NCBI GenBank assembly: GCA_002387605.1
Contig: DGJU01000070.1
Location: forward strand, 1-15,954
Source: Alphaproteobacteria bacterium UBA4588
Lineage (GTDB): Bacteria; Pseudomonadota; Alphaproteobacteria; Puniceispirillales; Puniceispirillaceae
Length of the DNA stretch: 15,954 bases
Direction: 5' to 3'
Below are positions 6,627-14,699 of the stretch, piece after piece; within the stretch, counting starts at the first letter, position 1; each line of letters opens with the position of its first letter. The translations under genes were made by a program, and so were the position numbers. A model generated the notes under the pieces. It saw nothing but the letters and a program-made list of their open reading frames with translations, was not told where the DNA came from and searched no databases.

Positions 6627-7736
6627 ATGACACATCAGACCTCCATTCCTTTTTTGCAGTTCCGCGGCGGTAGCTCCAAGGGGGTCTATTTGCATCGCCA
6701 TGACCTGCCATCAGACCCTGCCATTCGAGATGATGTTTTGAAATGGATTATGGGCGCGCATGGCGATCCGCGTCAGATAGATGGGTTGGGCGGGGCAGAC
6801 CCGCTTACCTCAAAAATCGCTATCATTGGGCCCTCTAGCCATCCTGACTGCGATATTGATTATCATTTTATGCAAGCGATTATTGGCGAAGACCGGCTGG
6901 ACGACACCCCAAATTGCGGCAATATCCTCTCAGCTGTTGGCGCCTTTGCCCTAGAAACTGGGCTACTTGACTGCAAGGCTGATACAGCGTCCATCTCAAT
7001 TTTCATGACCAATAGCGGCAATCAATGCCGGCTTGAATTCCCTGTTCTGGATGGCTTGCCTCTTTATCACGGCACTGCACAGATTGATGGTGTTGCCGGA
7101 ACAGCCGCGCCTGTTATGTGTGTATATCAAGACTTAGCAGGGTCAGCCTGCGGCAGCCTCCTGCCAACCGGTTCTGCCCGCGATATGTTTGATGGTATTT
7201 CGGTCACTTGTATTGATAATGGCATGCCTGTTATTTGCCTTAACGCCTCTGATTTTGGCCTTGAGGGCACTGAAACACCCGATGAGTTAAACGCAAATAC
7301 AGCCCTGAAAGAGCGGCTTGAGCGTATCCGCCTTGTAGCCGGTCCTGCAATGGGTCTTGGGGATGTCAGCACAAAAGCTGTTCCCAAAATGTGCCTGATA
7401 TCTGCAGCCCGTTTTGGGGGTAGTTTTTCAACCCGCTCCTTTATTCCAAAGACCTGCCATAAAGCCATTGGCGTTCTGGGCGCTGTCTCGGCTGCGACAG
7501 CTGTTTGTCTTGAGGGAAGCGCTGTCCATGATAGCGCTGCGCTTCCGGCTTCGGATGAAAAATCCATGAGGATTGAACATCCCTCTGGTGTTTTTGATGT
7601 TCAGCTGAATTTCAAACAGGGGGCTATTATGAGTGCAGGCTTGTTGCGTACGACCCGTCTTCTGGCCCGCGGAGAGGTCTTTGTGCCAACATCTGTCTGG
7701 GCTGGCCCTATAAGGAGCGATAAAGATAATGGCTGA
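6627..7736 (+). CDS. galD: 4-oxalomesaconate tautomerase, GalD/LigU family (PrpF fold)
   Basis: Isomerises 4-oxalomesaconate so that LigJ can hydrate it. GalD is described as a keto-enol tautomerase and LigU as a double-bond isomerase; sequence alone does not tell which applies. The 369-residue protein starts with the family signature FLQFRGGSSKGVYL (10-22) and DGLGGADPLTSKIAII. K63 (TSKIA) and C97 (TPNCGN) correspond to the lysine and cysteine implicated in LigU catalysis. Other family features are MGLGDVSTKAVPK and an RTTRLLARGEVFVP-like end. The ATG at 6627 gives the usual short N-terminus. A GTG at 6606 overlapping the ligC stop is in frame but has no ribosome site; GAGG at 6608-6611 is somewhat distant from 6627. 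It overlaps ligI by 8 bases. Confidence 0.9.
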   Translation: MTHQTSIPFLQFRGGSSKGVYLHRHDLPSDPAIRDDVLKWIMGAHGDPRQIDGLGGADPLTSKIAIIGPSSHPDCDIDYHFMQAIIGEDRLDDTPNCGNILSAVGAFALETGLLDCKADTASISIFMTNSGNQCRLEFPVLDGLPLYHGTAQIDGVAGTAAPVMCVYQDLAGSACGSLLPTGSARDMFDGISVTCIDNGMPVICLNASDFGLEGTETPDELNANTALKERLERIRLVAGPAMGLGDVSTKAVPKMCLISAARFGGSFSTRSFIPKTCHKAIGVLGAVSAATAVCLEGSAVHDSAALPASDEKSMRIEHPSGVFDVQLNFKQGAIMSAGLLRTTRLLARGEVFVPTSVWAGPIRSDKDNG

Positions 7737-8643
7737 AAATACACCGCCCTTTTCTGATATACATCCCATTACGGGCAAAAAAAGCTGTATGCCGCCAGAC
7801 CCTGATACCCGCACGCCCCGTTTTATAGCGCCCCCCGGATCGTGCGATACCCATTGTCATGTGTTTGGCCCGCATGCGCTATTTCCCTATCATCCAACCT
7901 CCTCCTATCACCCGCCCGATGGCCCGCGTGAGGCGCTGGCAACATTGCATGCAACATTAGGGATAGAGCGTGCTGTTATTGTTCAGGCAAGCTGTCATGG
8001 CCCTGATAATAGGGCAATGCTGGATGCGATTGCCCATAACCCAAAAAATATGCGGGGGGTCTGTATTGCCGATGATAGCTTTTCAGATGAGGATTTTGCC
8101 GATTTACATGCAGGCGGCATCAGAGGCATTCGATTTAATTTTGTAACCCATCTTGGCGGCACGCCCGATCTTGAAATGATGAGCCGTGTATTGGCGCGGG
8201 TAAAGCCGCTCGGCTGGCATCTTGTTATTCATGTGAACGCCGAAGATATTATCACGTTTCAGGATTTCTTTTTAAAATTTGATATGAATATTATTGTCGA
8301 TCATATGGGGCGTGTTCCAACCTCGCATGGCGTCCATCAGCAGGCATTTACAATTCTGAAAGAGTTCATCAAACGGGATAATTGGTGGGTAAAAATTTGT
8401 GGCTCAGAACGGATATCTAGTGCAGGTCCGCCTTTCTATGATGCCATCCCCTTTGCACAGGAGCTTGTTGAGAGCGCGCCTGACCGGACATTATGGGGTA
8501 CTGACTGGCCTCATCCTAACATCAAAACATTCATGCCAAATGATGGGGACTTGTTAGATTTAGTTCCTCTTCTGGCGCGGGATCAGATATTACAAAAGAA
8601 AATTCTCGTTGATAACCCAGCTCGTCTCTACGGGTTTGACTGA
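7729..8643 (+). CDS. ligI: 2-pyrone-4,6-dicarboxylate lactonase
   Basis: An amidohydrolase-superfamily enzyme that hydrolyses the lactone 2-pyrone-4,6-dicarboxylate to 4-oxalomesaconate. The 304-residue protein is slightly longer than the roughly 293-residue reference because of an N-terminal extension. Characteristic stretches are DTHCHVFGP (H42, H44), VIVQASCHGPDN, GGIRGIRFNFV, VDHMGR (D191, H192) and the near-C-terminal TLWGTDWPHPN with the likely catalytic aspartate D259. The ATG at 7729 is chosen for AAGGAG at 7712-7717 and for its 8-base overlap with the previous stop codon. A later in-frame Met (residue 21) has no ribosome site. The stop is a tandem TGA-TAA. Confidence 0.96.
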   Translation: MAENTPPFSDIHPITGKKSCMPPDPDTRTPRFIAPPGSCDTHCHVFGPHALFPYHPTSSYHPPDGPREALATLHATLGIERAVIVQASCHGPDNRAMLDAIAHNPKNMRGVCIADDSFSDEDFADLHAGGIRGIRFNFVTHLGGTPDLEMMSRVLARVKPLGWHLVIHVNAEDIITFQDFFLKFDMNIIVDHMGRVPTSHGVHQQAFTILKEFIKRDNWWVKICGSERISSAGPPFYDAIPFAQELVESAPDRTLWGTDWPHPNIKTFMPNDGDLLDLVPLLARDQILQKKILVDNPARLYGFD

Positions 8644-8661
8644 TAAAGCAGAGGAATAATC

Positions 8662-9390
8662 ATGGAACATGTTGCGGTAAAAAATATCACACGGACAGAG
8701 TCTCATATCGCCGATGCATTAGGTCAGTGCGGCGCATCCACGGTTCATGAAGCACAAGGCCGTCAGGGCATGTTAAAACCCTATATGCGGCCGATTTATG
8801 CTGGCGCGCAGATTGGCGGAACAGCTGTCACGGTTCTGGCTCATCCGGGCGATAACTGGATGGTGCATGTCGCCATCGAACTCTGCCAGCCAGGTGACAT
8901 TCTGATTATCGCGCTTGTCTCAGAAAATACAGACGGCTTTTTCGGTGACCTTCTTGCAACCTCTGCTCAGGCGCGCGGTGTAAAGGGGCTGGTTATTGAT
9001 GCAGGTGTGCGTGATGTTGCTGACCTTAAAAAAATGGCGTTTCCTGTCTGGTCGCGGGCTGTCTCATCACAAGGAACGGTTAAAAATACACCAGGGGCTG
9101 TGAATGTTCCGATTATTTGTGCCGGCCAGCTTGTCTTTCCAGGTGATGTGATTGTTGCAGATGATGATGGTGTCTGTATTGTTGCCCGCTCAGAAGCTAA
9201 TGATAGTCTTGCCGCCTCCCATGCCCGGATTGCCATGGAAGAGGAAAAACGTGTTCAACTGGCCGCAGGCGAGCTAGGACTTGATCTTTATAATATGCGC
9301 GAGCGACTGGATGATGTTGGGTTTCGGTATGTTGAAACTTTGGATGAACTTGGTCGCTTCAATGGCATTGACTGCAAGAATAAAGGATAG
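8662..9390 (+). CDS. ligK: 4-carboxy-4-hydroxy-2-oxoadipate aldolase / oxaloacetate decarboxylase
   Basis: Last pathway enzyme: a divalent-metal class II aldolase of the RraA-like fold that splits 4-carboxy-4-hydroxy-2-oxoadipate into pyruvate and oxaloacetate; family members also decarboxylate oxaloacetate. The 242-residue protein shows AGAQIGGTAVTVLAHPGDNW, ELCQPGDILII, GDLLATSAQARGVKGLVIDAG, and the conserved R117-D118 pair (GVRDV) that binds substrate and metal, then PGDVIVADDDGVCIV. The ATG at 8662 has AGAGGAA six bases upstream. It is 18 bases after ligI and 5 bases before ligJ. RraA itself is excluded by length, the GDNWMVH region and context. Confidence 0.95.
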   Translation: MEHVAVKNITRTESHIADALGQCGASTVHEAQGRQGMLKPYMRPIYAGAQIGGTAVTVLAHPGDNWMVHVAIELCQPGDILIIALVSENTDGFFGDLLATSAQARGVKGLVIDAGVRDVADLKKMAFPVWSRAVSSQGTVKNTPGAVNVPIICAGQLVFPGDVIVADDDGVCIVARSEANDSLAASHARIAMEEEKRVQLAAGELGLDLYNMRERLDDVGFRYVETLDELGRFNGIDCKNKG

Positions 9391-9395
9391 GGTCT

Positions 9396-10415
9396 ATGAT
9401 TATTGATTGCCACGGCCATTACACAACAACCCCTCCTGCAGTAGAAGCCTATCGCGCCCAGCAAAAAGACCTGTTGAAATCCAATCCAGATCATCTGTTT
9501 AGCAAAGGAGATATTTCCCTCTCAGATGATGAAATCAGAGATACTATTATCAATAACCAGCTGAAGCTTCAGCAAGAGCGTGGCACCGATTTAACAATCT
9601 TTTCGCCGCGCGCAAGCTGGATGGGCCACCATATCGGTAATGCCAGTACATCCAAGGCATGGACCGAACAACAGAATGATTTAATCAAACGGGTCTGCAG
9701 CCTGTTTCCGGATAATTTTGCGCCAGTCTGCCAATTACCCCAAAGCCCCGCTACAGACATGAAAACCAGCATTGCTGAGCTTGATCGCTGCGTTAACCAG
9801 ATGGGCTTTATCGGCTGTAATCTTAATCCTGACCCGTCTGGCGGGACATGGACAGAGCCGCGGCTTGGCGAGCGTTACTGGTATCCGTTTTATGAAAAAA
9901 TGGTTGAGCTTGATGTGCCGGCAATGATCCATGTATCAGGCGCCTGCCATCATAGCCTTGATACTACGTCCAGCTATTATCTAGGGGCAGATACAACTGC
10001 CTTTACACAATTAATGTTCTCAGATGTGTTTACTGATTTCCCTGACCTTAAAATCATTATCCCGCATGGCGGCGGCGCAGTGCCCTATCATTGGGGCCGG
10101 TTCCGCGGCATTGCACAGGATAAAGGTCTTGGCGATCTGAATGAGCGAATGCTGAATAACATCTATTTTGATACATGTGTTTATCATCAAAAAGGGATTG
10201 ATTTACTGTTACAGGTCATTCCGCTCAAAAATATTCTATTTGCGTCTGAGATGATCGGGGCAGTACGGGGAATAGACCCGCTTTCCGGTCATTATTATGA
10301 TGATACAAAACGCTATATTGACGGGGCAACAAGCCTCACGGATGCTAACAGAAAAATGATCTTTGAAGATAATGCCAGACGCGTCTTTAGCCGCTTGGCT
10401 ACTAACATAAAATAG
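9396..10415 (+). CDS. ligJ: 4-oxalomesaconate hydratase, amidohydrolase family
   Basis: Hydrates the isomerised 4-oxalomesaconate to 4-carboxy-4-hydroxy-2-oxoadipate, the LigK substrate. The 339-residue protein belongs to the amidohydrolase (ACMSD-like) group with a mononuclear metal site: H6 and H8 in MIIDCHGH, H179 (MIHVSG), H224 (PHGGGAVPYHWGRF) and E285 (LFASEM). These match H6, H8, H178, H223 and E284 of LigJ within one residue. GCNLNPDPSGG, ERYWYPFYEKM and IFEDNARRVF are also LigJ-like. The ATG at 9396 has AAAGGA eight bases upstream, inside the end of ligK. It is not the unrelated GalB hydratase. Confidence 0.95.
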   Translation: MIIDCHGHYTTTPPAVEAYRAQQKDLLKSNPDHLFSKGDISLSDDEIRDTIINNQLKLQQERGTDLTIFSPRASWMGHHIGNASTSKAWTEQQNDLIKRVCSLFPDNFAPVCQLPQSPATDMKTSIAELDRCVNQMGFIGCNLNPDPSGGTWTEPRLGERYWYPFYEKMVELDVPAMIHVSGACHHSLDTTSSYYLGADTTAFTQLMFSDVFTDFPDLKIIIPHGGGAVPYHWGRFRGIAQDKGLGDLNERMLNNIYFDTCVYHQKGIDLLLQVIPLKNILFASEMIGAVRGIDPLSGHYYDDTKRYIDGATSLTDANRKMIFEDNARRVFSRLATNIK

Positions 10416-10444
10416 CGTGCCGCAGGCAGTTAAGGACATAAGTT

Positions 10445-11482
10445 ATGAGTATAATAAAGATTGGCTTGATTGGCGCTGGTTCTATTGGTGTCCGGCATAT
10501 TATGGCGATAGACGCCCTGTCGGATGTAGCGCTGGTCGCTATTGGCGATCCCTCACCAGCGGCTCAGAAAATCGGAACAGAACGCAGCATTCCTGTGTTT
10601 GCTGATGCTGATAAAATGCTAAGCGCTGGCGGTATTGATGCTGTTATTATTGCAACACCTACTGAGCGCCATCATCAAGATGTGATGGCAGCGCTCCGCC
10701 ATAAAGTCACCGTACTTGTCGAGAAGCCGATTACGGCAACCCTTGCTGAAGCGCAGGAAATTACAAAGTTTGCGGCTCAGCAGAATTGTCATGTTCTTGT
10801 AGGGCATCAGCGCCGTTATTACCCTTGCGCAGCAGAAGCGCGCACGATAATCCAGAGCGGCCAGATTGGCACGCTACTCGGCGTAACAGGACAATGGACA
10901 ACCAAAAAAGATGATGATTATTACGCACCAGAATGGCGGCGTGATGTAAAGGCTGGTCCCATCCTAACAAATCTTATCCATGAATTTGATCTGCTACGAT
11001 TTATCTGCGGGGATATCACATCTGTCTCAGCAGAACTAACCCGCCATGACCAAAATTTCGATAAAGAAGATGCTGTTGCTATCAGCCTGAAATTTGCCAA
11101 TCAGGCAGTTGGTACGTTCTTCTTGTCGGACCGCACCCCCTCACCTTGGACATGGGAGATGGCGCTTGGCGAGAGCGAGCGCTTCCCGAAAACAGGGCAG
11201 AATGCGATCCGTTTTATGGGCAGCAAAGGCGCGCTAGAATTCCCCAACCTTGTCTTATGGACCTATCCAGAGGGCACAGGGGATTGGCGGAACGAGACAA
11301 AACCTCAGCCCATCGAGACCCCCTTCATTGATGCTTATATCGCGCAATGCACGCACTTATGTGCTGTTGTGCGGGGAGAAGAAACCCCCATCATTGATGC
11401 GGAAAATGGCGCCAAGTCATTAGCAGCCACCTTGGCCGCCGCCACCTCTGCTGAAACTGGCAACCGCATCACCCTTGGATAG
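10445..11482 (+). CDS. Gfo/Idh/MocA-family NAD(P)-dependent oxidoreductase, substrate unknown
   Basis: Last gene of the lig operon, 345 residues. The N-terminal Rossmann domain has IGAGSIG (residues 9-15) with an aspartate after the second strand (IGDPS, D35), which suggests NAD use. The family lysine is in VEKPIT (E93-K94-P95), followed by GHQRRYYP. In the substrate domain the probable catalytic histidine is H179 in GPILTNLIHEFDLLRF; the aspartate found four residues before this His in inositol dehydrogenase is a threonine here. It is clearly different from ligC, having EKP rather than EIP. All steps from dehydroshikimate are already covered, so it may supply dehydroshikimate from quinate, shikimate or a related cyclitol, or act on a side substrate. 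That is inference. AAGGA lies eight bases before the ATG; 29-bp gap after ligJ. Confidence 0.88.
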   Translation: MSIIKIGLIGAGSIGVRHIMAIDALSDVALVAIGDPSPAAQKIGTERSIPVFADADKMLSAGGIDAVIIATPTERHHQDVMAALRHKVTVLVEKPITATLAEAQEITKFAAQQNCHVLVGHQRRYYPCAAEARTIIQSGQIGTLLGVTGQWTTKKDDDYYAPEWRRDVKAGPILTNLIHEFDLLRFICGDITSVSAELTRHDQNFDKEDAVAISLKFANQAVGTFFLSDRTPSPWTWEMALGESERFPKTGQNAIRFMGSKGALEFPNLVLWTYPEGTGDWRNETKPQPIETPFIDAYIAQCTHLCAVVRGEETPIIDAENGAKSLAATLAAATSAETGNRITLG

Positions 11483-11483
11483 G

Positions 11484-11508
11484 GGGCGTGGCTACGCCTC
11501 GCTATTTT
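11484..11508 (+). terminator. weak hairpin after the lig operon
   Basis: GGCGT-GGCT-ACGCC (11485-11498) forms a 5-bp stem, extendable by a G-U pair, directly after the operon stop codon. It is followed by TCGCTATTTT with only four consecutive T. It could end plus-strand transcripts before they enter the convergent RND genes. A second stem (CCTCAG 11521-11526 with CTGAGG 11540-11545) follows. Neither is a textbook intrinsic terminator. Confidence 0.35.
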
Positions 11509-11522
11509 CCGGCCCGCACCCC

Positions 11523-14500
11523 TCAGCTATTTTGGCTGCCTGAGGTGGCAAGGATATAGCGGCGGAAGACGGAGAGAAGCGGCGGGATAAAGAATAGGGT
11601 TGCAATAGTTGAGAGCCCCAGCCCACCAAATACGACAACACCGATACCGCGATACAATTCTGAGCCAGCGCCGGGGAAGATAACAAGCGGCAACAGACCA
11701 AAAAGCGAGGTGAGCGTCGACATGAAAATCGGCCTTATCCGGTTACTGGTTGCTTCGATAATCGCATCAGACACCGAAAGCCCATCTTCTTTAATATGCA
11801 GCACTGTCTGTTCAACCATCAAAATAGCGTTATTCACAACAACACCGGTCAGGATAATAAAGCCAAGCATGGTCAGCATATCCAATGGTTGGCGAATAAA
11901 GATGTTGAGGAAGGCAAGCCCCAGCAATCCGCCTGCGCCTGCAACCGGTATTACGACCAAAATAATCAGCGGCAACATAAAGCTCTTCAGCAAAATCGCC
12001 ATCAGCAGATAGATCACAATAATGGCGGTGAGTACATTTTCCTGCATCGCCTGCCATGTCTGTTTCAGCTCACTTGCCGCGCCAGAAATATCAACTGACA
12101 CGCCATTATTACTGAGCTGAGACGATAAGCTGGGCAGAATATCATTCTGAATGACAGCAATGCTATCTTCGAGCGTTACGCCCTCATGTGGCCTGAGCTG
12201 AATGGTCATCATAATCTGACCACCAGAGCGCCGGATTTCCTGCGGTGCATTGACAAAATCAATGCGCGCTAAATCAGCCAGAGGAATAATCGACCCATTG
12301 CGGGCAATAATCGGCAAGGCCTGTAGCTCATCAATTGCCATAGTGCTGGCCGTATTACCGGTTAGCTGTAGGTCAACCAGATTGCCATTATAAGGGATTT
12401 GGTTGATTACAATGCCATCATTAATGACATCAACAGCATTGACGAAATCACGTACCGTCACACCCGCCCGCGATAGGGCCAGCATATCAGGTTCAATTTT
12501 GATCTGGGCAGCACTATTATTTAAGCCTGGCCTTACCCTGATCTGATTGCCATCACGGCGCGGAAAACGTTTATTGATGGCCCCATTCAGGCGCGCAATA
12601 ATCGGCTCAATCGTCTCGAGGCTACTGCCCATAACATCAATATCTATTGAGCGTGAGCCGCCAACTGACCTGCCAAATAATGAAGATTGCCGGACAAACA
12701 CAGACGCCCCCGGCACATCAAAAATAGGCTTCATCAACACCATACGTAATTCTTTTACCCGCGCAGGATCAACTGTTGAGCCGCCAGCAAACGCGCCGCC
12801 ACCATAAGCAACAAAGAAGAATCGTGAAATAGCCGGCGGTCCGCCTGCCTCTGTTTTGCCCTGCCAGAGTGGGCGGGCATTATCTTCCATCTTTTCAGCA
12901 ATGCGCTTTGTCTCATCAATCGAATAGCCGGGCGGTACAATAATTCGGCCAAAAACAAAGTTTGAATTACCATCGGGCAGGTAATCCAATTTCGGCATAA
13001 AGGTGATAATAGCTGTCGTGGCAAGCGTTAGCACAAGCCCAATAAATAACACACCACGGCGCGGATGGTCCGTCACAGCCGTGGCATAACCAACCACAAA
13101 ATGCTTCAGCCTATTGGCAAGCGGGTCAATTACAGGCAGTGCCATCATCGTGCCGCTCGCAAATGATTTGCCGCGCAGTAAGACTGATGCAATGCCGGGT
13201 ATGACGGTGACCGAAACAAAGACAGATATCAGCACTGATACCGATATTGCCATGCCGATATCACGGAACAGCTGTCCGACAGGAATTTTCAGAATAATCA
13301 CCGGAATAAAAACAATAACTGTTGTCAGGGCTGATCCCAAAATAGGCGCCCAGACTTGCCGCGCCCCATTATAGGCAGCCTCTTTTGCTGGCATGCCTTT
13401 TTGTCTAAGCCGGTAGATATTCTCAAGGCTAATGATAGAGGCATCCACCACCATGCCAACAGCAAAGGCAAGACCGGCAAGTGATATCACATTAATCGAA
13501 AGCCCTAGCCACGCAATCGCAACAAAGGTGCCAACAACAGAGACAGGTATTGCACAGAAAATAATGATAGTTGGAATGACCGAGCGCATGAAGGCCAACA
13601 GAATTGCCAGCGCCATAAGCCCGCCAATAAAGATATTCTGGCGCACCAGCGAGATGGCTGATCCGATATAAACCGTTTCATCATAAACTATTCTCAGCTG
13701 CATCCCCATGGGCGCAAGCGTGTCCATATTCATCGCTGCGATCACGCCTTTCAGCTCATCCATTGTTTTAACAACATTGGTGCCCTGCTCGCGGATGACA
13801 TTAATAATTACCGCATCATCACCATTCAAGCGCCGGAAGCTTTGACGTTTCTTAGCTGTCACATCAATGGTTGCAATATCACCAAGGCGAAGCGGAATAA
13901 TATTACCGTTCTGGCTTTCTTCAGAGCGGATAACAATTGCCCCTGCTGTTTCGGGGGTAAAACTAATACTCTCCACACGGATGGTATAATTACGCTTTCC
14001 AGCTTCGATTTCACCAACACTGCGCTGCGACGTTGCAACCCGCAATGCCTCAATAACAGTGCTGATATCAAGGCGAAAAATAGCGAGTTTCTTGACGTCA
14101 ATAATGACCCGCATTTCGCTGTCGCCGCCGCCATATTTACCGACCTCGGCAACACCTGAAACCCGTGTCAGCTTATCTAATATCGAGGTTTGCAAAAACC
14201 GTCCTAAATTTTCCAAATCGATATCTGCCCGCTTGCCACTTGCATCTTCCGGTACGGTCAGAGCAAGCCTTGCAATTGGGCTATCATCAGAATTTGACGT
14301 TCGAACAGATGGCTGCTTGGCATCATCTGGCAGGCCGGTAATGCTGGATAGCTCAGATAGGAGCAATGTCAGTGCCTTATCCATATCCTGATTGACGCCA
14401 TAGGTAAGGGTGAGCCGCGCCTGACCTTGAAAGGACCGGGCTTCACTTTTCTCAACACCGCTTAGGGATGATAATTCACGCTCAAGTCTGGTAATAATTT

Positions 14501-14687
14501 CACGGTCAACATCACTTGGTGATGCCCCCGGCCATGCAACCCTGACCTGCATGATAGGCTTTTCGATATCAGGGCTCATCTGGATAGGGACACTGCGTAA
14601 TGCCACCAGTCCAAACAGAAAAATAATCAACATCATCGCAACAACAGCTGTCAGATGGTCAATCGAAAACCGGATTAATTTTTGCAT
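11523..14687 (-). CDS. RND efflux pump, inner-membrane permease (AcrB/HAE1-like)
   Basis: A 1054-residue proton-driven trimeric transporter, normal AcrB-type length. It has the twofold arrangement of one N-terminal membrane helix (about 10-32), a periplasmic porter loop, a six-helix membrane block from about residue 340, and the same again in the C-terminal half. In helix 4 (GMVVDASIISLENI) the aspartate equivalent to AcrB D407 is kept but D408 is alanine. In helix 10 (GVVVNNAILMVEQT) the lysine equivalent to K940 is asparagine. The arginine of NRIRPIF (R971) is kept and T978 is serine. The GAGSELYRGIG stretch near the end is typical. GGAGGG seven bases before the ATG at 14687 overlaps the end of the adaptor gene's stop, so the pair is co-translated. 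The substrate cannot be told from sequence. No outer-membrane channel gene lies in the window. Confidence 0.94.
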   Translation of the reverse strand: MQKLIRFSIDHLTAVVAMMLIIFLFGLVALRSVPIQMSPDIEKPIMQVRVAWPGASPSDVDREIITRLERELSSLSGVEKSEARSFQGQARLTLTYGVNQDMDKALTLLLSELSSITGLPDDAKQPSVRTSNSDDSPIARLALTVPEDASGKRADIDLENLGRFLQTSILDKLTRVSGVAEVGKYGGGDSEMRVIIDVKKLAIFRLDISTVIEALRVATSQRSVGEIEAGKRNYTIRVESISFTPETAGAIVIRSEESQNGNIIPLRLGDIATIDVTAKKRQSFRRLNGDDAVIINVIREQGTNVVKTMDELKGVIAAMNMDTLAPMGMQLRIVYDETVYIGSAISLVRQNIFIGGLMALAILLAFMRSVIPTIIIFCAIPVSVVGTFVAIAWLGLSINVISLAGLAFAVGMVVDASIISLENIYRLRQKGMPAKEAAYNGARQVWAPILGSALTTVIVFIPVIILKIPVGQLFRDIGMAISVSVLISVFVSVTVIPGIASVLLRGKSFASGTMMALPVIDPLANRLKHFVVGYATAVTDHPRRGVLFIGLVLTLATTAIITFMPKLDYLPDGNSNFVFGRIIVPPGYSIDETKRIAEKMEDNARPLWQGKTEAGGPPAISRFFFVAYGGGAFAGGSTVDPARVKELRMVLMKPIFDVPGASVFVRQSSLFGRSVGGSRSIDIDVMGSSLETIEPIIARLNGAINKRFPRRDGNQIRVRPGLNNSAAQIKIEPDMLALSRAGVTVRDFVNAVDVINDGIVINQIPYNGNLVDLQLTGNTASTMAIDELQALPIIARNGSIIPLADLARIDFVNAPQEIRRSGGQIMMTIQLRPHEGVTLEDSIAVIQNDILPSLSSQLSNNGVSVDISGAASELKQTWQAMQENVLTAIIVIYLLMAILLKSFMLPLIILVVIPVAGAGGLLGLAFLNIFIRQPLDMLTMLGFIILTGVVVNNAILMVEQTVLHIKEDGLSVSDAIIEATSNRIRPIFMSTLTSLFGLLPLVIFPGAGSELYRGIGVVVFGGLGLSTIATLFFIPPLLSVFRRYILATSGSQNS

Positions 14688-14699
14688 GTGACGACCCTC

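Noticed and set aside
8662..9390. Identification as RraA (RNase E inhibitor) or demethylmenaquinone methyltransferase
   Set aside because: The fold is shared, but length, the GDNW region and position between ligI and ligJ fit the CHA aldolase.
11710..14391. Several plus-strand open frames of 75-110 codons inside the RND permease region
   Set aside because: They have low-complexity translations without domains and lie fully antisense to a well-conserved transporter gene.
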